A stretch of DNA of 64,000 bases from Dendrobium chrysotoxum (Eukaryota; Streptophyta; Magnoliopsida; Asparagales; Orchidaceae). Positions 1 to 11,200 of the stretch are shown piece after piece. Under the pieces are notes generated by a model. The model was given only the letters and a program-made list of their open reading frames with translations. It ran no database searches and was not told the origin of the DNA. The stretch is taken from positions 4,960,001 to 5,024,000 of the forward strand of contig CM034315.1 of assembly GCA_019925795.1 (NCBI GenBank), written 5' to 3'. Each line of letters begins with the position of its first letter. The first letter of the stretch is position 1. Made by a program: the position numbers and the translations under genes.

Positions 1-174
1 AAGAATAGTGTTTATGCCGTGTACATGTGACCTGTCCCTCATCTAGTTTTAATCACTTCCTCGTTTACTAGAGTTCTAATGAATTGTGCTTGTGCCCATC
101 TACATGGACTAAATAACTATTTTCACTTGTGACTAAACTTTTGTGGCATCAACTTTAGGATTTTTAATGATTGT

Positions 175-930
175 TGTTGCGTCCTAGAATATTCGCGGCG
201 GTAGAGAAATATATAGTTTAACGTCTTAGCATTGTATGAAGATTCAACACGCAGTCAGATAAGAGAGAGGGTGTTGCATTCATGCAAGACATCAGAGTTT
301 TTACGTGAAAACCCCTGAAGAGGGGAAAAAACCACAGGGCCTAGCCCAGTTTGAATGAATGCACTAGTAATTGCAGTCGATTACAAATAAGGCCATTTCT
401 TGGAAGAAGGCCTTGGCTTGATGTCACAAATATACATCATCTAGAGTGCATTACATGGTGGGAGTTACAATAATCAAATAGACGTATTTATTTGGTTGGC
501 ATGACCATAATCGATAGGACATGGGTCGGAAAGACCATAGTAGGCGATGGAGGTTGGAAGGACCATAGTCTGTAGGAGACAAGGGTCAGAAAGACAGTTG
601 CCTGGCGTGGGAGAATAGAAGGATCGTAGTCGGCAGAAGACCTAGGTCAAAAAGACTGTTATCTAGCAATGGAGGTCGGAAGGGTTGTAGTCGGTAGGAG
701 ACCTGGGTCAGAAAGATCGTTGTCTGGCGAGGGAGGTCGAAAGGATCGTAGTAGAAGACGGAGGTCGGAAGGACCGTAGCATGACCAGGTATAAGTCCAA
801 GACGTTCAGTTCAACTGTAAATTTGCTGAAATCAGAGTTCAGATGGTCTCGTATTTAATTTCGAAAGTTTCCAACTTGATTTTACCTCGAGATTCGTGCC
901 CGATCAGAATAATTTTTTGATGATGTATCA
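175..930 (-). mobile_element. Solo LTR (minisatellite-bearing LTR family, copy 1)
   Basis: The 756-bp segment begins TGTTGCGTCC and ends TGATGTATCA on the plus strand, so it has TG...CA ends, and it is flanked on both sides by the same five bases, ATTGT (170-174 and 931-935). Read on the minus strand it has the usual late-LTR layout, with a pyrimidine-rich stretch and an accacgt-type segment near the 3' end. No internal retroelement region adjoins it, so it is best explained as a solo LTR left by LTR-LTR recombination. Two related copies lie at 60560-61913 and 62002-63661. The orientation is inferred from the gag fragment beside the third copy. Confidence 0.8.
497..790. repeat. Minisatellite inside solo LTR copy 1
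   Basis: Degenerate units around the phrase GGAGGTCGGAAGGACCGTAG recur with a basic period near 30 bp and a dimeric period near 60 bp. In the dimer a second half reading roughly GGGTCAGAAAGACCGTTGTC alternates. The array occupies the middle of the LTR. The same phrase forms a longer array at 62380-63535. Confidence 0.75.
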
Positions 931-1539
931 ATTGTAAATAGACTAATATGAGGCTTTTAAAACATTTTTTCCAGGGAACTAAAGTGATGTATTTTTTCGT
1001 TATCTTCAAATTTTGAAAAGCTTTCTAATGCTCTTGTTACCAGTTGCAGGTTGATGAAGATGAAGAATGTATGGAAAAATTATTATTTTTTTCTTTTGGT
1101 TAACTTCTTAATGTTCTGATTTCATATATGTAATTTGAACTTTATGCAGACTATTTGTAGTTGTATTTCTATGGTATTTGGTTGGCTTATCAATGGTTGT
1201 AGTTTATATAACAATAGCCATATTTCATATGAACAATGATTATGTAGCTATTGATAAAATTGGTTGGCTTATCAATGGTTGTAGTTTATATAACAATGTT
1301 CATTTCTGATTTAGTTGTATGTATATTTTCTAATCATGAACTGTTTTTGTTATTATTAATTTGATTGGCTTTTCAATAATGTGCTTTTTAAAACAGCTTG
1401 GTTATTTTCAATGGCTTTATATTATATATTATCTATATGTCATCATGATGTTTTAAGGAACTTAACAATAGTGTGTCTTTTGATGGTGAAAATTTCATAA
1501 AAAGCATAATTTTGATGGTCAAAATTCCATAAAAAAATA
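931..1539. other. Unassigned AT-rich intergenic stretch
   Basis: No gene is seen. The only structure noted is a 38-bp segment containing GGTTGGCTTATCAATGGTTG that occurs twice (1178-1215 and 1260-1297, offset 82 bp), a small partial tandem duplication. Confidence 0.6.
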
Positions 1540-1794
1540 TCCAATTCGAGCTTGTTATCGAGCCTGTACGTGAGTTGAGCTCGAGCTAACTTTTCGAGCT
1601 CGAGCTAACGAGCCGATTTTGAGCCTGAGATTTGGACTCGCGAGTCGAGCTCGAGTTCTTGACTCGAGTCGAGCTCGAGTTTGAGTTTTGGACTCGAGTC
1701 GAGTATGAGCTCGAGTTCGAGCTACTTGTAAAATAAGTGAGCCATGCTCGAACTATCTCTGGCTTGAGCTCGACTTGACTCGTTTGCACCCCTA
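1540..1794. mobile_element. hAT-like MITE, GAGCTCGAG-rich family (copy T1, left end lost)
   Basis: The segment is dense in alternating GAGCTCGAGCT and GACTCGAGTCGAG blocks. It ends in TTGCACCCCTAA, the terminal inverted repeat shared with the copies at 32466-32899 and 37475-37871. The left terminus is not recognisable. It is noncoding; the minus-strand open frame here only reflects the Ser/Arg-like codons of the repeat. Confidence 0.6.
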
Positions 1795-2263
1795 ACTGAG
1801 CTCTTTATTTTCAACTTGGTAAATGCAATGCAGGCCATCCTCTGCCATTGTTGCCACGTCGACTGCTCTCATCATTAGTTAACTCTGATCAACTATTGTT
1901 CTCAATATATTGCTATTTTTATTTTACATTTTTTTATTTCAAATTAAAAAAAAACTCTTATACTTATTATATGCTTAATCAAATAATTCACAAATATATT
2001 TTTAATGCACTGTTTTTATTTTACATTATGAGCCTTTTCCATCTAAGAGAATGACCCCTAAGCTGGATTTAATGAGTTAGATTTTGTTTTTTTATTTTTT
2101 TATTGTTTTACATTTAGGTCAATTAAAACAAATTCTCAAACACGTTATATACATTATATATGAGACTGAAATCTAAACCTCGTAGTTGATAGTGAAATCC
2201 TGCTTGCAGCTGGAAGGCCAGAACCGCCCTCCTCCCCTTCCCGGAGAGACTCAAAGCGGAGAT
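1795..2263 (+). promoter_or_regulatory. Upstream region and candidate TATA of the F-box gene
   Basis: An AT-rich upstream stretch contains TATATA at about 2155-2162, roughly 100 bp before the ATG at 2264. That spacing would suit a short leader. No other promoter element is claimed. The assignment rests on position only. Confidence 0.35.
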
Positions 2264-5200
2264 ATGGAGGACCTCCCACCTTCCATCCTCGTCGAGATAC
2301 TGAGTCGGCTCGGTGACTCTAACGACCTCGCTCGCTGCCGACTCGCTTCCCGAACCCTGCGATTCCTCTCCGCCGACGTCCGATCCATATCTATCGTTTG
2401 CTCTCGCGAACGCTTTCTCCGAGCTCGCGCTCCAGCGACTAGGGAACTCACTATTCCCTTCCGATCACTCGTCTTCAACCTGCTTTCCTTCCTTTCGAGA
2501 AGCGATGGAGGCTGCGCTCTCCGCTCACTCTCTCTCTCCGTGGAGGAACCCGACGCTGCTAGTGCGGAGGAGGAGGAGGGGGAGGATGGCGGGTTTGATG
2601 ATGGTGACGATCTCCACCTTACTGCTGCTGATTTTCTTTCTCAGTGGCTGCCATCGGTTGCATCGGGGCTGACATCACTCTCTATTGGGGATTACTGGTG
2701 TCAGGCTTGCTGGCGGCCGTCGACGGCGTTTCAACTTATCTCGGAACAATGTGATTTTATTACACTTATTGTTCTCTGTTTTTTTTTTTCCTTAGATTTT
2801 GTTTACGTAGCTGCGGATACAGGGCAGATTAGGCTTGTGAATTAGTAGATAGAATTGAGATTTGTCTGTACATATGGTACTTGCTTTCTCATTGGGTTTC
2901 ATCTGGTTATGACTTTATTTTGCTCGTTAATCCCCCAATGCAATGACTTTTTTACTTGTTTTGCAGGCCAAAAACGTTATTTTGTTAGAAATACTCTTAC
3001 CTTTTAAAGCGATGAATAACGACTGCAAATAATCAACTTAAAAGAAAGTTATTAGAGGTCCCCCCAGGGCTTTTGCACCCAACCGTCTCTTTTACACAAA
3101 ATTCAGTAACTGATCAATGTAGTATAATTCTGAACACGGAGTAGAATAATCTATCTTGAGATTTCTCATGAAGTCTGTCAGATGCATATAAAAATTCTTA
3201 CATTGGAAAACCTTGAAATTAGAGTGGAGATTATTACAATAGTCATAGTCAGATGTGGTGGCCTCATGTGCACTTTGAGTTAAGAACCTTGTTACTGTTT
3301 TAATTGGCAAATAGTTCATGTGGCAATCCGGGATTTAATTTGTCAAAACAAGAGGGTCAGACTTAGAAACAACAATGTAGATTTGGCTCAAAGTTAATGA
3401 TCGAGGCTTGTCAGATCATTATTGGAGGTTGGCTCGAAGACAGTGACGATCACCAAGCTCAAAAACATCTATAGATATTGGACATAGAAGCGATGATAAA
3501 TGCTTTTTCCTTTTAATTTTTATGTTAATTCAATTTCATAATCTTATTATGAATTATCTTTCCTCTACTACATGCTAAAACAACCCAAGTAGATTTTCTA
3601 TTGCATTGTCTTCAATATTCTCCAATAGAACCATTTCATAATTTATTACCATTCAAGTATTTTAAAATTTTCATTTTTGCCACAAATCGCTAAGTTATTA
3701 TTTGTTCCTTTGTTGCTCCATACCATCCAATAATTGTTAATTATTCCTTTAAGTCCATAAGGTAGCATCTTTATAAATATCCATACTCTTTTTTATAATA
3801 AAAGGCATGTTATCTAACCTCAACACTCCTTATCAATTGACCCACCAATATTGGTGACTTATTACTAGTAATGATTTATGCATTGAAATTGCATCTCTTT
3901 TTTTCTAATGTTAACAAATAATGATTTTTTCCATTGATTCAATGATTCATAAGGCAAGTATAAGGCAAAATAATGCCTTATATGATGTGATGATGAAGGT
4001 TCTAATCCTGGCTTCTTGTTTTCTTTTTTAAGTTTGGTCCTTGGTTAATACTCATCTTTTTCTTATGGGTGTTGGATCAATATATTTAGAACCAATGGCC
4101 ACAATTTGTGAATCTTTTTAATTTTTTTACAAATGAGATGAGGTACCATATATCCTGAAGGTTCTAGAAATGCCATAATGCTTAAAAAATCCATTGGACT
4201 TGTAGTTTGCGGTGTCTTTTCATCTTCTTATTTTTGTTTAGTTGTTCCTTTTTTCCTTTCTCTTCTTATTCCTTTAATTTTCCCATTCTTGTTAGTTTTG
4301 AATCCGCTAGAAACACCAAATATAATATGCTTGTATGCTCCCTTTATCTTTTCATCCTTTTCATCTTCCTTTGTTATCTTCTTTTCTCTTAGTTCCTCTT
4401 CCTTGTCTCACACTTCTCAGTTAGTTTGAGTTCATAGATCATTCTTTAAAAGGTGGAGAGAAGGATGTCGCTAAGCCAACATTAAATTATTTTAAAATCT
4501 TTAAGTCCTTTCAATGGCAACCAAGATTGATTGGCCACTTCACTAACTTAATGTTAAGAATGCATTCTTGAATGATAACTGTTGAATCACATGGCAAGAA
4601 GGGGGCCCACGACTTTGATAGTTCACCGTAAAGCATAAGGAGGATGGTAGTGTTGAGAAGCTGAAAGCTAGACTGCTTGCAAGAGGATTCACTCAGTCTT
4701 ATGGAATAGACTATCAAGAAACTTTTACTCATTTTGCAAAGCTCAACACCATCAGGATTTTTCTTTCCTTAGCAATCAATTTAGATTGGCCCCCTACATT
4801 AACTAGATTTCAAGAATGCATTCTTGAATGAGAACCTGAAAGAAGTCTACATGGAGATTCCAATGGGACTCATAAGTCTTATGGAAGGGACAAAGTGTGT
4901 AAACTGCTGAAATCCTTGTGTGGATTAAAGCAATTTCCTAGAGCATGGTTTAGAAGATTCTCAAAGTATGTAAAAGGCCATGGTTTTAGACAATATCAGA
5001 CAGATCATACCTTATTTGTGAAGCAGCCAGAATGAAACAAGGTAGCAGTACTGATTGTTTATATGGATGACATCATCCTTACTTGAAATGATATAGAGGA
5101 AATAATGAAGATCAAACAAGCTCTATCCAAAGAGTTTGAAGTTAAAGATCTAAGATCACTTAGATACTTCCATGGCATGGACGTAGCTTGATCAAGCAAA

Positions 5201-8200
5201 GGTATATTTGTTTCCCAATGTAAGTAGACCGTGCTGGGATGCAGACCAGCCAGTACACATATGGATCCTAAGAAGAAACTTGGGATAGAAAAGGAGGGGG
5301 TTCTAGTAGATTAAGGAAGATATCAACATCTAGTAGGAAATCTTATATACCTCTCCCACACCCTTCCAGATATTAGGTTTGTTGTGAGCATGGTGAACCA
5401 ATATATGAGTAATTTTATGAAGGAGCACATGGAGGCAGTATATTAAATCTTAAGATATCTAAAGAACACTTTTGAAAATGGGATATTATTCAAGAAAAAT
5501 GAAGGTAGGAAATTGATTCTTTATTCTGATGCAGATTGGGCAGGAAGCCAGGTTGACAGTCGATCGACCACAGGATATTATTTATTTGTGTGGGGGAAAC
5601 TAGTGACATGGAAGAGCAAGAAACAATCTGTTGTTTTCAGAAGCAGTGCATAATCTGAACTAAGAGCCTTAGCAGTTACTATTTATGAAGAAATTTGAAT
5701 CATAGAAGTATTGATTGATCTGAGAATAAAAATTGAAGGCACGATAAAATTGAAATGTGACAATCAAGCCACAATCAATATGACCAAGGATCCAATATAT
5801 CACGATAGAATAAAACATATTACCATTGATAGCACTTTATATCTGAGAAAGTAGAGAACTCAGAACTTGAAGTAGTATATACCCCAACACATGAACAACT
5901 TGCCGATGTTCTAACAAAGGCACTATCGGGCTCTCTACTTGATAAGTTTGTTTGCAAGTGAGGATTGTTCAACTTGTACAACCCAATTTGAGGGGGAGTG
6001 TTGAATCACACGGCAAGGAGGGGGCCCACGGCTTTGACAAGTCAGCAAATCGCGGGCAGCAATCATGAGTTGCAATTGGAGATTTCCACAGGGTCCATCT
6101 TTGCCTGCTAGGCAAGAGGATAGCAAGTTACAAATTCTGTCTCTGTCTCGGTAGGACATGTATTTCTATTACTATTCAATTCATAAATGAAAATGAAGTA
6201 GTTAATGGTGGGGTTACCGTTATCCTTTTTTCTTGTATGTGTTCCTAAGAAAAGGGCGTGGAAACACATAGGAACTCTGGAATGGAAATGGAAAAGAAAA
6301 GTAGCTCCAGTTCCTTCGGAAATGGTAGTAAGATCCTTGGCGCAAGAAGAAGGGGTGATTCATATCATCTTGACTTGGTTCTGCTTCCACTCTTTTTTTT
6401 TACAATACCGAGTCGGTTCTTCTCCTACCAGTCTCGAATAGAGCATGCTGAAAAAAATCTTCTTCATGTAAAAACTGTTCGATTTAGATCGGGAAAACGG
6501 ATTTTAGGAAACCATGTGCTATGTGCTATGGCTCGAATCCGTAGTCAATCCTATTTCCGATAGGAGCAGTTGACAATGGAATCCAATTTTTCCCATTATT
6601 TGACTATCCATAACATAATAGTGCGAAAAGAAGGCCCGGCTCCAAGTTGTTCAGGAATAGTGGCGTTTAGTTTCTCGACCCTTTGCCTTAGGATTAGTTA
6701 GTTCTATTTCCCGGTCCTCTTTTGACAACAAGATCCATGGGATTGATTCCAAGATCAGTGGGATATAATTATTAGAATCAATTGAATTAAATGACTTTCC
6801 TCTTCTATTTATTATAATGAATTAGATTAAATGTTTTTCTTTTTCTGTTTATTTTTCTAAAGTGTATATATATGTAAGGATTCAAAGGAATAAAATTTGA
6901 ATTTAATTTCCCCGAAATAATTTCTTCAATAACTTAAATATGAACTGGAAGGATAAATTTAGTTTTTGAATTGAAAAAAAAATATTACTTGCTCTGATAA
7001 TCTCAAGACTGATTCGAAAGGTTCACAAAAGCTTTGAATAAACAAGGGTTCAAACATCCTCATTCTGATCACGCCTTGTTCTACAAACACATGGATGGTA
7101 ACTCTACCATACTAATTATTTATGTTGGTGACATTATTATTAGAAAAGATAATGATTTAGATATAATTACCTCGAAGAAAAAAATTGGCAAAAGCATTCA
7201 AATCAAAGAGTTTGGGCATCTTAGGTATTTTCTCAGAATGACAATCTCTAGTGACAAATATGATCACATCATCCTCAAAGAAAGTATGTTCTAGATCTCT
7301 TAAAAGAAATTAGCTTAACTGGAAGCAATCAGTTGACACTCCAATTGATCCTAACATTAAATTTCGATCTTAGCACTAGCTATCTGACTGATAAATGAAG
7401 GTATTGAAGGTTTGTGGGAAAATTCATTTATTTGAAACATACCATACCCAACATAGTCTTTGTTATTAGTTCGATAAGTCAATTCATCAACCTCCTTTAC
7501 AAAGAATACATGAATGCTATTATTAGGATTCTTAGATATGTAAAAGGAAACCCTTGAAGAGGACTTTTCTTTAAGAAAGGATAATCTAGAACTATAGAAG
7601 CCTACATTGATGTTGATTGGTTTATGTCTATAGTAAACAGAAGATTGACTTCTAGATATTGCACATATATGTGAGGGAGGTTATCTTGTAACCTAGAGAA
7701 GCAAAAATAAATAAAATTTTGGTGGTGAAGATTGGTGCATAAGCATAACTTATATCATTTGCAATGGAATTAGTCAATTAATCTAACTTAAACTACTCCT
7801 AAAAAATTTTAGGCAAATATTAAGACTCCTATGATACTATAGTGTGATAATAAATCAGCTATCAGTATAGCACACAATCATGTTTCCCATGATCAAACTA
7901 AAAATGTGGATATAGATTGACACTTTAATAAAGAGAAATTTGAGAATAGAGATATATGGATTTTATATAGGCCTTATGTCGATCAGATTGCTGAGATCCT
8001 AACCAAAGGACTAGCTAAACCCCTATTTGAAAAATTAATTGACAAGCTTGCTTTGTTGGATGTTTTCAACTAGATATTGGGGGAGTGTTGAATAATTTCT
8101 TGCAATTACTTTCCTAAAATAAGAAAAAAAAAATTATATTCCTTCCATGGACTTGCCACAATTGAAGGCAGGATATTAGCAAAAGCCACCTTGGGGCGAA

Positions 8201-11200
8201 AACCTTGGGATTCTTATACATGGTCAATTGCCAGAGTTGGCAAATATGCAGCTATAGAAGTGGGGCTCCCTCGTATCATTGGCATGGATGCTTCTCCGCC
8301 TTCGAATGACATCTCATGGCCAACTATTTGAGTAGATTTAGTGGGCATCTACAATATTATTTTCTAGAAATTTTATCATTCATTGTTAGTAGTTTTTTAA
8401 GTGTAATTTGCGGGCTCTGAAAATTCGTGCCACAACCTCCCTTCTTTCGAGGGAGTTTTAACAAATTAAATTCCTGGGTGAATTTTCAGAAGGCTGATTG
8501 GGTTTGTAGATAAGACACTACCCAGAGATTTCACCCTCATTTTGCGAGGACTTTATGATTTGAGTTCTGATTTTTTTATAGGCGCAAGCCTCTATAGTTA
8601 ATTACCCCTCCAGGTAATGAGAGAGAACATTCGATTAAGGCTAGTCGTCAATCAGATACGTAGAGATATGTGTTATCTGGTGTATAGTAGCAATATTGGT
8701 TGGTATTTGAAAATTTGATATTTAAAATTTGAAATTTCATCATCTTGTACTTAAAACTGATGGTGGGGTAATGGATAATGAGCCCGATCAAGATCCCATG
8801 GTTCCGTCGTCCTAGGCCATCGTGGTCCCTGGTCTACTTAGTCAGAGGTGGTCTACTTAGTCAGAGGAGGTAGTTGACCCAACCTGACAGAGGGATCCTT
8901 ATCGACAGCCATGGGTTACTTTGTCCAAGCGTACCTTGTAGACCTAGGGTGGATGTTTGTCTAAGGGGACAAATTTGAATTCACCTTAACTAACAGAGAG
9001 CTTCGTGCCCTATTGATCATATCCTATTGATTCATATCTCAAGGATTTAGTGTCATTGGGGAGCATACGGGCTCTGGCCATGACTGTAATAGAATGATGC
9101 CATTTGGTGGCAAACCACCCGGTTCAGAGGACCGTGATCATAATTGTTTACCTGCGGTACCATTTGGCAGCAAGGCCGCTGGTTAGAGGATATGTGTCAC
9201 GTCCTTACTGGCATGAGACAGATTGATAATGAATTCTTGTGATATTCTCGACCATACATTAGCTCTTTGTGAGTTGAAGTAATTTTTAAATTTGTTCACC
9301 TCGGCAAATATTTTGTAGGGTGGATGGATTTTTGTTTTAAGCATTTTTGTGATTTATTTAAATTTCAAATATTTTAGATTTTAATATTTTTGGAGTTTTT
9401 AAATTTTATGGGTATTTGGATGACATTTTGAATATTTGAAATTAGCCCCTTCAGTTGAGATCTACATTCAACACGACCATCATCAGGGTTATTTTATGGA
9501 ACATTTAATTTATGGATTGAACCTTATCGGCTCTGTCCACTTGCCGACAGAGGATCGAGTTCGTTGTGTGCTTTATGCCTTTATTTATTGAATTTTTTTG
9601 GTTATGGACATTGAAGGCCTAATATGAACATATTAAAACAAATATTTCGGTTGACGTCGTGACCGTATATTTGTTTGATAGTTTGAGCCGTGTCGACTCC
9701 TATCTACTCACATAAAATGATTGAGCTCGAACTTGGATTTATTATTTGACCCGCGTAGCATGCTCATATGTCACGTGTGTACCCGTAACAAGCTCGCCAG
9801 GGCCCATGCGGGTGTATATTCTTACACGTATGCAGGTTAATATGCTTGCATGTGCACTTCTGTGTTTGCGTGCATACGTATTGCAGTGCATGTGTAGGGG
9901 CATTTTTGGAATATTTGATGCTGATCAGTTGTGCGGGTAACTGTCGGCTGAATGTGTGCGACACTCTATTAGAGAGCTTGTAGACATTTTCTGTCCGCTT
10001 GCATGCATGTTGCGGATCCGGTGGCGTGGCGTCGTACTATAGGTCATTTGCTGCCTTATACAGGTAGATTGTTGTATGCATGATGGGTCATCTGCCATTG
10101 TTTGCAAACGTTGCATTGACTCATTGCCACTTCCTACAAGCATATTGTTGTGCACTACGAGATTTGTTGGATCAGTTTGTGGGTTGGCAGTAGATGCCCA
10201 AGAATCACTGGCTACCATACACTGATGAATAATCTTCAGTATGACATTTTCCAGTGTTGTTTGTAAATGCTAGCATTTACCACATTGCCTTCTGCATTTG
10301 CTCGAAGATAGCGCGTTATGTATATGACAAGTCTTTTATAGCCGCTTGTGGGCGCTTACATTTGTTGTAATCCTTCTGCAACATATCTATCACCATTGCT
10401 TACATATAAATTTATGTGTTCATTTGTAAGCCTATTTTGCCCGTCGAACAAACTGAGTTCGTCACCAATTTTTTCGTGCATGTTGGGTGGTGAGTTATTA
10501 TGCTCATGCACATTGGCCTTGCATTTATAGGAGACTGGTGTACCCATTTGTGTGTTGATCAATGGTGGTTGTAAGCATGCAATTACACTCGCTGGTGCAT
10601 TTCTCATATTTCACTTATGAACATGTTATTTATGCTCCTTGTAAATATCATGCCATGTCTTTCAGTGCTTGCAGGATTTGATGTGCCTGTTTGTGTACTG
10701 GTATTGGTTGTAGGATGTGTTGCATTCATCACTAACCTCGTCACGCATGGTGATTGGCAAGTTATTATGTTCACTTGTATGCCTTTCATTGTTACTTGTA
10801 AATGGGAGCATTGCATGCGTTGCAAAACTTTTATCATCACCCATTTAGCTTGGGTCAGCTGTTGTATGCATGAACAAAATTCTTATAGTAGTTTGTAGGA
10901 GCTCGAATACATTGCAGATTTATCGTACTTAAGAGTCATTCACTCATACTTGTTGATTAGTCGGTTGAATGCCATAAGTTACCTTGATTTCGTTGCTCAT
11001 CGTTCATAGGTAATTGTTGCTTGTTAATGCTTGCTTACACGGGTCATTGTATTTTCTTGCGTGATTGATATGAATGTTACATGTCAACTATTACCACTTG
11101 TAGGTGGAATATTTGCTAAGGACTTTGCACTTTTGCATGCAATTGAGCTGCACATTCCTTTCAATTTTCATTGTTTGTGAAGTTCAATATGCTTGTTTGT

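Noticed and set aside
2313..2672. 119-codon plus-strand frame overlapping F-box exon 1
   Set aside because: It is an out-of-frame shadow of the GC-rich exon; the F-box reading in the other frame has clear family resemblance.
4178..4429. 83-codon hydrophobic frame that could be taken for a membrane protein
   Set aside because: It is a product of a pyrimidine-rich strand (Leu/Ser/Phe runs) within an intron, with no gene context.
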